Shown piece after piece: positions 15,018 to 24,916 of a stretch of 38,539 bases of DNA. Both the position numbers and the translations under genes were made by a program. Below the pieces are notes generated by a model that saw nothing but the letters and a program-made list of their open reading frames with translations, was not told where the DNA came from and made no database searches. Numbering within the stretch: the stretch's first letter is position 1; every line of letters begins with the position of its first letter. Source of the DNA: a virus; the IMG/VR virus record IMGVR_UViG_3300025300_000036, positions 1 through 38,539 of that record; one strand, written 5' to 3'.

Positions 15018-15433
15018 GGGCGTTCGGCGAGTGGACGGAGGTGCTTCACCAGAAAAATGAAGCCACCGGGGAATTACTCATCGAACAGTTCCAACGTGAA
15101 TTGAGGTCCGAACTTGCTGACGCCGACGATCCCGAATCCGTCCCGATACGCAAGACGCTCCAAGGTCGGCCTCATCTTAATCCGTTCCAGGCGCAAATTG
15201 TGGGCGTCTATTATGACCTTCTCCCAGATGCCCAAGGCGGCATGGGCGAAAGTTTTATCCCGCATGCCACGATCCGCTCGTACCTTACCGACTATCATAA
15301 CGTCCATAATCGCAGCATGCTCGAACTCTACATTCGTGGGGTCCGCGCTATCGAAAATGGCAAGTTTGGGGCGAAGAATAAGCTGCGAGACCGAGAGAAG
15401 AAAGTTAAGACTGCTGCAAAACTTCCATCGTGA
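15014..15433 (+). CDS. Tail assembly chaperone T portion (made as G-T fusion by -1 frameshift)
   Basis: This 139-codon continuation is reached by slipping back one base at 15014. The fusion of residues encoded at 14463-15014 and 15014-15433 would be 323 residues. A separate start (GTG 15041) exists but has no clear ribosome-binding site, and the frame is open through the slippery site, so the fusion is the expected product. The T part is helical, with HLNPFQAQIVGVYYDLLPD and a basic C-terminus. It should bind the tape measure while the G part recruits tube subunits. Confidence 0.88.
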   Translation: MRAFGEWTEVLHQKNEATGELLIEQFQRELRSELADADDPESVPIRKTLQGRPHLNPFQAQIVGVYYDLLPDAQGGMGESFIPHATIRSYLTDYHNVHNRSMLELYIRGVRAIENGKFGAKNKLRDREKKVKTAAKLPS

Positions 15434-15446
15434 GAGGCTGCGCTAA

Positions 15447-18400
15447 ATGGCCGAATCCATACGCCTCAATATTGTCGTCAAGGGACAGAAGGAACTCAAA
15501 GATGTTGAGGCACTGTTCCGCCAACTCATCAAAACGATGGGGGGTGTGCAGGCGGCGACTCAGAAAGTCCAACGGGTTGAGAGTGAGGCCGTTAAGGCAA
15601 AGAAGCAGGGGAAGGCGGAACTTCAGAAAGAGATTGCTCTCCAACGGAAGCTCCAAATAGAAATAAAGAGTGCCCTCAGCAGCAAGAAGACGGAGCGGGA
15701 GCTGGCAGTTCAAATGCGACGGGTCACATTGCAGTCGAATGGGGCGTACCGGGCGCAAGCCGCGATATTGGCGCGATTAGAGGCGAAGAATAAAGATCTG
15801 CGAAATGCCCACCGACAATTATGGCAGGAGACGAAAAAAGGCACCACGGAAACAAGGAAATTCAATACCAAAATAAAACAAACCACCCAGTCGGTCAAAA
15901 AATTCAATAAGGAAGCCGTCACGATGAGTGGGCTCCTGAAGACGGGGCTGAAAATTGGCGCTGGGTTCGGGGCCTGGAAGCTCATAACGGGAATTATTCG
16001 ACTGTATGTTCGGCAGTTGCAAATGGCCCTACGGTTTATGACCAAGATGGTGAAGGAAACATTCAGCTTCCTTAACACTTTAGAACGGACCAGGTTCGCA
16101 ATGGCCGCTATTATGGGAAATGCCTCCAAAACAACGGAGCATTTCGCTTCATTAGGGGAGGCCACAAAAGTCTATAAGGCTAACTTAGGGCGAGCGGCTG
16201 CATTCCAGCGGGAAGTGCTGCTCTTATCGACACGGGTTGCCGGGACGGCAGAGGAGCTACTGGACGCCTCACAGCGGGTGTTGGCCTTTGGGTCACAGCA
16301 GATCGCCACTGACCGGGAACGGATCATATTGACTGCCAATCTCGTGCAGATGTCTAAAATGTTAGGGCTGCACGGCGAGAAGATGTTGACTGAAATTCGT
16401 CAGATCTTCGAGTTAAATCGAAGACAGGGTCAGACGATTCTGGAAACGATGGGCATCGATATCAAACGGTTACGTATCTATAAAAACCAAGGCATGTTGA
16501 TTCGAGAGATGAATAGGCAAGCCCTAGCTTTCCAGGCGGCGTCATTCGATATGGCGAATACCTGGACACAGCTATTAGACGCGATGAAAGTTTTTCGGAA
16601 TTTAATATTCGGGGATGACTTAACCCTGCCGTTTCAGGCACTCAAGCAGATTATCATCGGGGTGCGGGATGAATTAGGGGCATTTTTCCAGCTGCAGCGA
16701 CAGTTTGGGATGTCGGATGAGGAAAAGGCAGCGGCAAAGGCAGCGGGTAAATGGGAGGCTGTGGCGCTACCGGCGGGATGGCACGATAGCAATAAAACTG
16801 CACAAGAGACTTTCGGCTTCGCAGGGCTGATGTCCGCGTTTACAATACCAGAAGAGGATATGAAGAAGTTATCGGCAGCAATAGCGCAGTTGATAATACA
16901 ATTCGGAGATTTAGTAGGAGTAATAGCGGGGGAACTGGTGGAAGGGCTTGTGGGTCTTACGCCGCTTATTATCAAGTTCACAGCCATGATTATGACAATG
17001 ACTGCGAATATGGGGGGACTGAATCATCTGGTAGTGGCGATAGGGCATACCTACGCGGCTTTTGTGGCGTTTGGGAAACTTATCGTGGCGGCGGCGAAAA
17101 CAGCATGGCACGGCGTGATCAAGATCATGGCCCAGGTAGAGAAGGGGGCGCTAGAGCTGTCGCTCAAATTAGATAGTCTCCAAAAAACCAAAGAATTTTG
17201 GACAAATCTTGTAGCATGGTTCCCCGCAATTAGGTCACAGTTCAGGCAAGGATTTAATCCTGCGGAGTCTCTGGGGATGACTGAGAAGGAAGTAAAAGAA
17301 ACTTTAGCAAGGATAGACATTCTAGAGGGAAAATTAACGGAAACTGGTAAGAACGTGAAGAATGCCTTTGCTGCAGAGGCTCTCGAGGATTTCCGGACAG
17401 AGCTGACGAACATATGGGAAGAACTGAAAAAGATCCCAGGAGCACTTCCCCCTGGAACGCTGGAGGACTTAGAGAAAAACCTACAGAAGATGTTCAAACT
17501 ATTGGGCGAAACCGGGAAGGCGAACAAGGAATTAACAAAATCGGAAAAAGCTGCGATTTCCGCCTGGAATAAGCGAACGCAAGGCATAATAAAACAGACT
17601 AGAGAAATCGGGCTATATGGAGCGGCACTAATAGAGGCAAGAGTGGAAGAGGAAGCAACCATTGCTAATTTTGGGGCATGGAAGATTACGGATGAGCAAA
17701 AGGCACAAAGGACGGCTGCGTATACGGGGCTATTAAAGAAGCAAAATAGCGAGACATTGCGGAGGCGGAAGTTAGAGGAAGCCTATGAGATGGAGGCGAC
17801 GTTGCAGGAAAACGCCATTATGATGGAGATGCTCATCACCGAAAATGACATCAATAATGCCAAGGAATGGCAACTTGAATTGGATATGCGGCTGTACGAG
17901 ATGTCATTACGCCGTATGGAAGTTGAGGACGAGAAGGGGAGGATAATTAAGAAGTACCAAGAGCACCAAATACAAAATATGCTGCGGCAAACGCGATTGA
18001 ATAAGAAACTCAATAAGGATGTGCAGGATCATGTCGCCATTCTGGAAAGGAACACTATTGACCTCGTGAAGATCTTTGACAAGTCTTTTGAGTCTATCGA
18101 AAGTGGCGTTAAAGAATTGGGCGACGTGTTCGAGATGGCTGGCAAAAATATGGTTAAACAGTTCGCCCATTCGTTTCTTTTCGGGAAGCAGGTTGAATTT
18201 GATGCGGGGTTTACCGCAAATCTTAAGGACTTATTCGGAGAGACCGGGCTTCTGGGTATGTTTAAAGATGGTGGAATAGCAGGGGCCAAAGCGTTCGGAG
18301 ATAATTTTATCAAAGGGATTCGGAAACTGTTCGGCGGCGGTGGTGGCGCGGGTGGCGGTGGTGGTGCGGGTGTCTGGACACCGCCCTGGGGAGGCGGAGG

Positions 18401-21400
18401 CGCAGGCGGTGGTCCTGCCGCTCCTCAGTGGAGCAGCAGTCAGCATTGGAACAACATGCCGTTTGTTGATCCGGCTATGCGGGAGGCTATTCGTAGTGGA
18501 ACTCGCGCACCGGGTTCCTTTGCGTCGGGCACCGGCGGCATTGGCAGTTGGGGCGGTATTGGCGTGTCGGACATGCAGAATTTTTGGGGCGGTGCTGGTG
18601 GTGGCTCATCAGCGTATGCACAGAGCATGCAAAACGTGCAATGGGGTGCTCCGAAGCCTGGATGGCAGGGTAATATTATTAATCCCGGTGGTGCCGCTGC
18701 CGGTGGTGTCACGCCATGGGGCAGTGCAGGAATGGGCGGGGCAGCGGTTAGTGGCATTGCCAGCCTCGCCGGGTATAAAGGAACTGGCGGTCATATCGGT
18801 GCTACGGTTGGTACGATGGCGATGTCCATTAGTGCTATATCAAAACCAATCATTGCATTTCTCTCCAACACCTTTGGGCAGTTAGCTGGACAGTTGGCGA
18901 ACTACATTATCCCCGGCCTTGGGTTCCTCATTGGATTTGCGATGGAGGAACTGCTCGGGGCTCTATTGGCACCAGGACGGATCAAGCAAGATAAAGACGA
19001 GATTCGGGCCTTCGCAAAAGAAATCGGCCTCTCCGGTGTCGATCCGCAGGGCGGCAAAAGTCTGACGATTCGGCATCAACAGGCGGACGTCGAGTTCGCC
19101 GAACAACAAGGCGGCTTGGCGGCACTCTCGTTAATGTATGTGGATCTGGACGACAAGATTGAGCATGTATTCGGCACCATGAAGCGCTTTACGAATCAGT
19201 TCCAGGTCGGATTCCTCGAAGCGGGTCTGACGATGGAAGAAGCCAATGAGAAGGTGCTCGAACTCGCGGAAAAGATGGGGTTCACGATTGGGACAGTGGT
19301 CGAGCAAATTAACAAATTTGCGGAGGAAACCAATCTCGCGGAATTCCGCGAAGAGCTGGAAGAGACCGGGCGGTCAGGGAATGAGATGCTGTTCTTGAGT
19401 GAGATGCTCAAGGGGGGCATCGAGATTGCCACGAAATTCAACCCGCTGATCGATGCGACAGCACTCTCGAACCGCTATCTTGCGGACGCCTTTAGGGAAG
19501 CGGGGGAAACCGCTGGACTGCTTGATGAGGATCTGGCGAGTTTGGAAGATCGTATCCGTTCGGGTGATCTCAATATTGAAGACGCTATTGGCGCACTGCA
19601 CGATATCGGGATCACGTCTCTCCGTATCCAAAATATTGAGTTGGACGCAGATCAAATTGAAGAAGAACTCACACGGGCGATGGAACAGTCAGCCCAGGCA
19701 CTGAAGGGGATGAGTGCCGCCTTCGCCAAAGGTCTGGAAGCCGGATTAAAAGGTGGGGATGTCGCCGCCGCCGCAGAGGCCGGATTCAGAGAAGTCTTCC
19801 GTGCGGCGTTGCAAGAAAAGGCGATGGCGACCTTCATCGAGGAGAACCTGGCTGGGTTGTTTGAAGATTTTGACTTTACCAAGCCGATTGATATGTCCTC
19901 TGATGCATTTCAGGATCTCGCCAGCGGAATCGGGATCGCAGCGGAGCAACTGTACGCCCTGCTGGAAGCGGCTAATTTATTGCCTAACACGATTGGGGCC
20001 GCGAGTGCTGAGATGAACGTGCTGAACAACGCGCTCGTCGCAATCAAGCAGCAGATCATCGACGTGCAGCTCGCGTTTGCCGCAAATCTCGTGGCTATCG
20101 GTGCTGGCAGCGCCCTTGATCTTCAGCAGCAAAAACATGCTCGTACTAGCTCCCAACTTGGCATACATAGTGGTCTGAACCTGCACGAGGGCGGGGTGTG
20201 GGATCTAGAGCAAAGTTCGATGGAGGGGTTACACGCTTGGGCACAGGCGTTTGCTAATATGCGACAGGCGGAAGTTGATCTCTTCCAGGCGCGTGCCGCA
20301 GCGGAACAGCGTCGGCTGCAAGACGAGATCGACGGTATCAATGACCGACGGGAAGCCGACTTAGAAGCCAACGCAGAGTTGGTCAAGGCGGCGAATGACC
20401 GCCTTACACTGGCACGCGAGGAACGGGCTGAGATCGCCCAGCTCGCGCAAGAAGCTAAGGCACTCGCGAAAAATTTTGAACAGTCTGCTGATAAGATTGG
20501 CGATATGATCCGCACCATTGCCACCGGATCGAGTGCGTTCACTACCGGCGAACGGCTCGGGGTGCTCCAACTCCAAGAAGCCTCGCTTCGCACGGCGCTG
20601 GCAGGGGCAGGGGCGGAAGACCAACCCGAATTGTTCGATCAGCTCGCGGCCAATCTTGTCGCCCAGTTGAAAATGTCGCGGAACCAAGGATCTGCTCTCA
20701 CCGACGAGACCAATACCACGCTGCAAGAACTGGAAGACCTCCAAACCCAGGCGTTGGCGGCGGCGGTGGCCCAGCGGAACATCGAACGGGACATGAACAA
20801 CACCCTGACTTCCATCGATAATCGCATCGAAGCAGATACCGATTTGATCACGAGTTTGCAAGAAGAGGCGAACCGTATTAATAGCGCTGCTAAGATCGCT
20901 ATCGAAGCCGCGCAGGATCGGTCTACCGCTGCGGTGGATCAGATGCGTAGGGAGACAGTTGCGAGATTGCACGCACTCCACATCCGCGAAATGCAGGTCT
21001 GGAGGGGGATTGAAATTAAATCTCAGCAGAGATTCTTGGCAGAGCAGGACATGAATCAAAAATTGGAAGGTACTCTTAATAGCCTCGACGAGACGATTGA
21101 AACACTGAACATCCACCTTACCGACCTGACTAATCCCCCCGCGCCGAACGGGAATAACCAGACGGGTGGGAATAACTGGAATAACTGGAATAACTGGCAG
21201 GGATTCACGTCCGCAGCATCAGGGTACAGCGGTATGGTGTCACGACCAACCTGGTTTCAGGTCGCGGAACGGGGACCAGAGCATGTACAGGTTACGCCCG
21301 TCGGAGAGTCGGTGCCTGGGCCGCTGCATCTGACCATCGCCCCCACAATCAATGTTTCTGGTGCCGCAAATGGAAAAGCCGTCGGGCAGCAGGTGTACCG

Positions 21401-21473
21401 GCAAATCGAAGATGGTATCATCAGGTCGATGGAGAGCGGACGGCTGCGCGGCGTCCTGAAGAAAGGACATTAA
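15447..21473 (+). CDS. Tape measure protein
   Basis: A 2008-residue protein, the longest in the window, that sets tail length and is ejected ahead of the DNA. The N-terminal 160 residues are basic coiled coil. Hydrophobic helices occur at about 170-195, 510-565 and 1127-1170. A Gly-rich linker with Trp (about 963-1110, GGGGGAGGGG and WTPPWGGGG) separates two helical halves. Late coiled coils (about 1610-1900) precede an Asn/Trp repeat (NNWNNWNNW) and a short beta-rich C-terminus with WFQVAERGPEHVQ. No peptidase or lysozyme motif was spotted. By the standard scaling the tail would be near 300 nm. Confidence 0.96.
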   Translation: MAESIRLNIVVKGQKELKDVEALFRQLIKTMGGVQAATQKVQRVESEAVKAKKQGKAELQKEIALQRKLQIEIKSALSSKKTERELAVQMRRVTLQSNGAYRAQAAILARLEAKNKDLRNAHRQLWQETKKGTTETRKFNTKIKQTTQSVKKFNKEAVTMSGLLKTGLKIGAGFGAWKLITGIIRLYVRQLQMALRFMTKMVKETFSFLNTLERTRFAMAAIMGNASKTTEHFASLGEATKVYKANLGRAAAFQREVLLLSTRVAGTAEELLDASQRVLAFGSQQIATDRERIILTANLVQMSKMLGLHGEKMLTEIRQIFELNRRQGQTILETMGIDIKRLRIYKNQGMLIREMNRQALAFQAASFDMANTWTQLLDAMKVFRNLIFGDDLTLPFQALKQIIIGVRDELGAFFQLQRQFGMSDEEKAAAKAAGKWEAVALPAGWHDSNKTAQETFGFAGLMSAFTIPEEDMKKLSAAIAQLIIQFGDLVGVIAGELVEGLVGLTPLIIKFTAMIMTMTANMGGLNHLVVAIGHTYAAFVAFGKLIVAAAKTAWHGVIKIMAQVEKGALELSLKLDSLQKTKEFWTNLVAWFPAIRSQFRQGFNPAESLGMTEKEVKETLARIDILEGKLTETGKNVKNAFAAEALEDFRTELTNIWEELKKIPGALPPGTLEDLEKNLQKMFKLLGETGKANKELTKSEKAAISAWNKRTQGIIKQTREIGLYGAALIEARVEEEATIANFGAWKITDEQKAQRTAAYTGLLKKQNSETLRRRKLEEAYEMEATLQENAIMMEMLITENDINNAKEWQLELDMRLYEMSLRRMEVEDEKGRIIKKYQEHQIQNMLRQTRLNKKLNKDVQDHVAILERNTIDLVKIFDKSFESIESGVKELGDVFEMAGKNMVKQFAHSFLFGKQVEFDAGFTANLKDLFGETGLLGMFKDGGIAGAKAFGDNFIKGIRKLFGGGGGAGGGGGAGVWTPPWGGGGAGGGPAAPQWSSSQHWNNMPFVDPAMREAIRSGTRAPGSFASGTGGIGSWGGIGVSDMQNFWGGAGGGSSAYAQSMQNVQWGAPKPGWQGNIINPGGAAAGGVTPWGSAGMGGAAVSGIASLAGYKGTGGHIGATVGTMAMSISAISKPIIAFLSNTFGQLAGQLANYIIPGLGFLIGFAMEELLGALLAPGRIKQDKDEIRAFAKEIGLSGVDPQGGKSLTIRHQQADVEFAEQQGGLAALSLMYVDLDDKIEHVFGTMKRFTNQFQVGFLEAGLTMEEANEKVLELAEKMGFTIGTVVEQINKFAEETNLAEFREELEETGRSGNEMLFLSEMLKGGIEIATKFNPLIDATALSNRYLADAFREAGETAGLLDEDLASLEDRIRSGDLNIEDAIGALHDIGITSLRIQNIELDADQIEEELTRAMEQSAQALKGMSAAFAKGLEAGLKGGDVAAAAEAGFREVFRAALQEKAMATFIEENLAGLFEDFDFTKPIDMSSDAFQDLASGIGIAAEQLYALLEAANLLPNTIGAASAEMNVLNNALVAIKQQIIDVQLAFAANLVAIGAGSALDLQQQKHARTSSQLGIHSGLNLHEGGVWDLEQSSMEGLHAWAQAFANMRQAEVDLFQARAAAEQRRLQDEIDGINDRREADLEANAELVKAANDRLTLAREERAEIAQLAQEAKALAKNFEQSADKIGDMIRTIATGSSAFTTGERLGVLQLQEASLRTALAGAGAEDQPELFDQLAANLVAQLKMSRNQGSALTDETNTTLQELEDLQTQALAAAVAQRNIERDMNNTLTSIDNRIEADTDLITSLQEEANRINSAAKIAIEAAQDRSTAAVDQMRRETVARLHALHIREMQVWRGIEIKSQQRFLAEQDMNQKLEGTLNSLDETIETLNIHLTDLTNPPAPNGNNQTGGNNWNNWNNWQGFTSAASGYSGMVSRPTWFQVAERGPEHVQVTPVGESVPGPLHLTIAPTINVSGAANGKAVGQQVYRQIEDGIIRSMESGRLRGVLKKGH

Positions 21474-22204
21474 TGGACCTACGCTACGCGACAGAATTTT
21501 TGTCCTATACGGTGACAGCCAGTGATGCCGTCTCTGCGGACTACCCCGTCACGAATCTGAACAGCGATTCGGCCAATCCGATTTTAGAGCAGTATCGGTC
21601 TCTTAATGCGTCAGGCACAAAGACGCTGACATTGGATTTCGGGGCTGCGAAAACGATTGTCTTGACCGCCGTTCTCGGCACGAATTTCACGGCGATGACG
21701 CTCGCTGGCACCGCGAAGACGTTGACGAAGAATGCCCTCACCTCCCACTATGGCAATGCCCTCCTGCAAACCGTCAGCGCATCGAATACGATGGTGGTGG
21801 TGGTCAGCGTTGCCACGCCTATCGATAGTGCGGGGTACTTCAAAATCGGTCAGATTTTATGTGTCGAAACGGGCAAATTGAATGTCTTGAGCCGGGGGAT
21901 GCTGGCAGGGGCAACGATCAAGGTCATAGATCCCGTTTTAGAGGCCGGAACGGACGTACAAGACCTGATTCCCGGCGATGCCTACCGCACACTGCAATTT
22001 AGCGATGAGGTCGAATATGCGGCAGGAACGGGCGATTTTGATGCCCTCCGTGCAATCAGCCCGGCCACCAAAATTATGATCGTGGATCTGGATTCGCCAT
22101 CACAGCTACCCGTCTTTTACGGACGACGGATGTCGGCAGAGGAGAGTATTAGTCTCGGCAGCACCATGCAAAGTGGATCAATGGAATTTTTAGAATTGAT
22201 CTAA
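21473..22204 (+). CDS. Distal tail or minor tail protein
   Basis: A 243-residue beta-rich protein immediately after the tape measure (TAATG overlap), the usual place for the distal tail protein that begins the tip. It opens with a discoidin-like pattern (SADYPVTNL, then TLTLDFGAAKTIVLTAVLGTNF) often seen in minor tail proteins that bind sugars or structure the tip. The C-terminus reads VFYGRRMSAEESISLG. The assignment relies on gene order and this pattern. Confidence 0.75.
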   Translation: MDLRYATEFLSYTVTASDAVSADYPVTNLNSDSANPILEQYRSLNASGTKTLTLDFGAAKTIVLTAVLGTNFTAMTLAGTAKTLTKNALTSHYGNALLQTVSASNTMVVVVSVATPIDSAGYFKIGQILCVETGKLNVLSRGMLAGATIKVIDPVLEAGTDVQDLIPGDAYRTLQFSDEVEYAAGTGDFDALRAISPATKIMIVDLDSPSQLPVFYGRRMSAEESISLGSTMQSGSMEFLELI

Positions 22205-22220
22205 ACAAGAGGAGTCTACG

Positions 22221-22454
22221 ATGGCAGCGCAGTTAAACGGAGAAATGGGGTTATTGGACCGGATTCGGGCACAGTATACGACGACGGAAGATATCGACAT
22301 CCAGCTAAAAATATTAGAGATCCAGCAGCGCGAAGCCCAAGCGGCATGCCTGGCGGCACAAAAACAAGCTGAGACCTTAGCGTGGCAAATGGCCGTCTTG
22401 CAGGATCATCGAGGGACGTTGGGGCAGGAGGAGAACAATGGCGACAACACTTAG
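22221..22454 (+). CDS. Small coiled-coil protein
   Basis: A 77-residue, mostly helical protein (about residues 20-62: DIDIQLKILEIQQREAQAA...) with the features of a dimeric coiled coil. GAGGAG precedes ATG 22221. Its end overlaps the start of the fibre gene by 17 bases. It could be an assembly helper for the fibre, but no family was recognised. Confidence 0.75.
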   Translation: MAAQLNGEMGLLDRIRAQYTTTEDIDIQLKILEIQQREAQAACLAAQKQAETLAWQMAVLQDHRGTLGQEENNGDNT

Positions 22455-24474
22455 CAATCTCAACAGCCTCCCCATTGCGGACGTGGGGACCAAGACCGAA
22501 AACTGGGCGTTGATGATCAATAATCTGTTTTCGTACATCGACACGCTCGAAGCCGGAACTGCTGCCCACCCGAATGTTGTCACAGCGGCACTCAAGGTCA
22601 CGGCAGGGGCAGGGGCCAATAAGATCCTCCAGAGTGATGCGGACGGAGATCTCACCTATACGCTCACCCCGAATCTGACATCTCTCGAAATCGATACGCT
22701 CAAGGTCACCACCTCCGCTGGTGCCAATAAGCTCCTCGTTTCCGATGCGGATGGAGATCTGACATACACCCTCACGCCTAATTTGACTTCCCTTGAAGTT
22801 GATACATTAAAAGTCACAACTTCCGCTGGTGCCAATAAATTGCTCGTCTCTGACGCCGACGGGGATCTGACTTACACCCTAACACCTAATTTGACCTCAC
22901 TTGAGGTAGACACACTCAAAGTGACAACTGGTGCTGGTGCCAATTCCGTACTCGTGAGCGATGCGGACGGAGACGCATCGTGGACCCTGACCCCGAACCT
23001 GACCTCACTGGAAGTTGACACACTCAAAGTGACCACTGGTGCGGCAGCCAACAAATTGTTGAGTTCCGACGCGGACGGTGATTGCGCGTGGACTGCCACA
23101 CCAACTCTCACTACCTTGGAAGTCGGCACGGTCAAAATAACGGGCGGCTCACCGGGCGCTGGAAAAATCCTCCAAAGCGACGCCGACGGTGACGCGACTT
23201 GGGAGACGGCCTCAGGTGGAGGAGGGGGCGACTTCAGCAACGGAGGAGATGCGGGGGGCGCTGCTCGCACGCTAGGAAATACAGATGCCTACGACCTCGG
23301 GTTTGAAACAACCAATGTGACGCGCATGACGATTCAAGCGGCGGGCAGAGTGGGCATTGGTGCGGGTACGCCCACAGACGGGACACTGCATGTGATATCC
23401 GGCACGGCAGGAACTGTGGCCGCTGATGGCGGGGCGGACGAGTTAGTGCTAGAGGGGACGGAGTGCGGCATGACCATTTTATCCAACGACGATCAATCAA
23501 GCTCAATTTTTTTCGGCTCGCCGGGTGGCAGCTCTCGGGATGCGCGGATCGCATGGAATCATGATGGCGACCTTTTTAAGCTTGGATCAAACAAGGCCGG
23601 GGGCGTGCTCCAACTTACGTCGGGTAACGGCACGGTGGGATTGACAATTGATGCCGCGAGCGAGGTGGGGATTGGAACCGCTGCTCCTGCCGCGCCACTG
23701 CATGTGGTCGGCACAACCTATTTCTCGGACGACCAGGTGAATATTTTTGACACCAGCGCCAGCGGCGTGGTTGCGCCCGCAGGTAGTGGGATGCTCCATA
23801 TTGATATCGGCACGACTGCCACGTTCAGCCGCGCTATCACAGTCCACAGCGCACGCGCTGACGCCTATGGGCAGATGCACGCTTTTGACCAGCGCTCGGC
23901 TTCACCTGCAAACAACGATGTCGTGACGAGCTTTGATATGCGTACTGTCGGTGCTGATGATACGTACTATGTGTCGTCGGGCGCGATCAAACACCGCACA
24001 ACAAATATCGGATCACTGGGTGGAGACGGACTTGTGGATGGGTACTCAAGCGACTGGCTTTTTTACTGCTGCAACGGCGTTGACGCTGCGGGTGCTTATA
24101 ACGGGGCGGTAGCCCCAAATGTGTACGGGCAGCTAACCGCTGCTGGCGTGTGGACAGACTCCTCCGCTGGCATCAACAAACTGTTTGACGACAATTATAC
24201 AGACCGCTATGGCACCATTTGTGACACCCTCAGTGCGCTGAGAATTTGCACATACCGTGCAGCCAACGGGCCGGAGGATCGGCCCTATTCGTTCGGCACG
24301 TCCGCGGAAGAATTTTACGAGATATTTGGGATCGGGGAGGAGCCGAGGATGGTGACAAACAAGGACGGCGAGGGGGAATACCGGGCGGGTATCGCAGCCA
24401 AAGAGCCAGCCTTTCTTGCGCTTGCGGCGTGCCAAGAATTACACGCCCGTCTCAAGGCCCTAGAGGAGGAGTAG
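22438..24474 (+). CDS. Tail fibre protein with 36-residue repeats
   Basis: A 678-residue protein. A short N-terminal attachment region (1-50) is followed by five full 36-residue repeats (about 52-231) and one partial copy, each containing SDADGD, TLTPNLTSLE and LKVTT. A Gly-rich hinge (about 260) leads to a beta-rich receptor-binding region with repeated GIGxxxP motifs (RVGIGAGTP, EVGIGTAAP), as in trimeric fibres. The last 60 residues (EEFYEIFGIG..., ending in a coiled coil ELHARLKALEEE) resemble a short, degenerate intramolecular chaperone of the endosialidase type, but catalytic residues could not be confirmed. It probably binds the host surface. Confidence 0.85.
   Translation: MATTLSNLNSLPIADVGTKTENWALMINNLFSYIDTLEAGTAAHPNVVTAALKVTAGAGANKILQSDADGDLTYTLTPNLTSLEIDTLKVTTSAGANKLLVSDADGDLTYTLTPNLTSLEVDTLKVTTSAGANKLLVSDADGDLTYTLTPNLTSLEVDTLKVTTGAGANSVLVSDADGDASWTLTPNLTSLEVDTLKVTTGAAANKLLSSDADGDCAWTATPTLTTLEVGTVKITGGSPGAGKILQSDADGDATWETASGGGGGDFSNGGDAGGAARTLGNTDAYDLGFETTNVTRMTIQAAGRVGIGAGTPTDGTLHVISGTAGTVAADGGADELVLEGTECGMTILSNDDQSSSIFFGSPGGSSRDARIAWNHDGDLFKLGSNKAGGVLQLTSGNGTVGLTIDAASEVGIGTAAPAAPLHVVGTTYFSDDQVNIFDTSASGVVAPAGSGMLHIDIGTTATFSRAITVHSARADAYGQMHAFDQRSASPANNDVVTSFDMRTVGADDTYYVSSGAIKHRTTNIGSLGGDGLVDGYSSDWLFYCCNGVDAAGAYNGAVAPNVYGQLTAAGVWTDSSAGINKLFDDNYTDRYGTICDTLSALRICTYRAANGPEDRPYSFGTSAEEFYEIFGIGEEPRMVTNKDGEGEYRAGIAAKEPAFLALAACQELHARLKALEEE
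22591..23208 (+). repeat. 108-bp repeats inside the fibre gene
   Basis: Five 108-base units (22591-23130) and a partial sixth encode nearly the same 36 residues. Units 2 and 3 encode identical protein over 36 residues but differ at many third codon positions (for example CTCCTCGTT versus TTGCTCGTC). Confidence 0.9.
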
Positions 24475-24478
24475 GACA

Positions 24479-24916
24479 ATGCTAAAATTGAACACGCCTA
24501 TCACTGTGGGTGACAGAACGTATACGCACGCTAAACTGGTATCGGCAAGTTGGCGTGCAAACGCGGAATCGCTGGAGCGGCTACGGTATCAGCTTTGTAC
24601 TGTCGAGGGCGGAATCATCAGGATCGGGAGTATCGTTTACAACGATCTGGTTGACGCTGCGCCACCCGCGCAGCCTACTGTAACTGACGCACCGACGGCT
24701 TTTATCATAGACAGGGTCCAGAACAACGAAGGCTCCGCAGATATCTTTTCCGGCTTGCATGGGATCGATGCTCTGATCGATACTTACCTGGCGGACCAAC
24801 CGCCTCAAGTCTTCCAAGACGGGGAAACGACAACCGTGCTTGCGGCGACTGTCGAAGCTGCCCCTGCTGGCGAACTCCCAGCGCGTGAAATCATCGATAA
24901 CCGCACAGAGGACTAA
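24479..24916 (+). CDS. Hypothetical tail protein
   Basis: A 145-residue acidic protein with an N-terminal beta-rich part (ITVGDRTYTHAKLVSASW) and a Pro/Ala-rich acidic C-terminal part. AGGAGGAG precedes ATG 24479. It lies between the fibre and the hub gene, whose start follows its stop by one base. Its beginning resembles small tail-tip accessory proteins, but no family is certain. Confidence 0.75.
   Translation: MLKLNTPITVGDRTYTHAKLVSASWRANAESLERLRYQLCTVEGGIIRIGSIVYNDLVDAAPPAQPTVTDAPTAFIIDRVQNNEGSADIFSGLHGIDALIDTYLADQPPQVFQDGETTTVLAATVEAAPAGELPAREIIDNRTED

Noticed and set aside
18340-18885. 181-residue plus frame within the tape measure
   Set aside because: Arises from the GC-rich glycine linker; hydrophobic low-complexity text with no motif.
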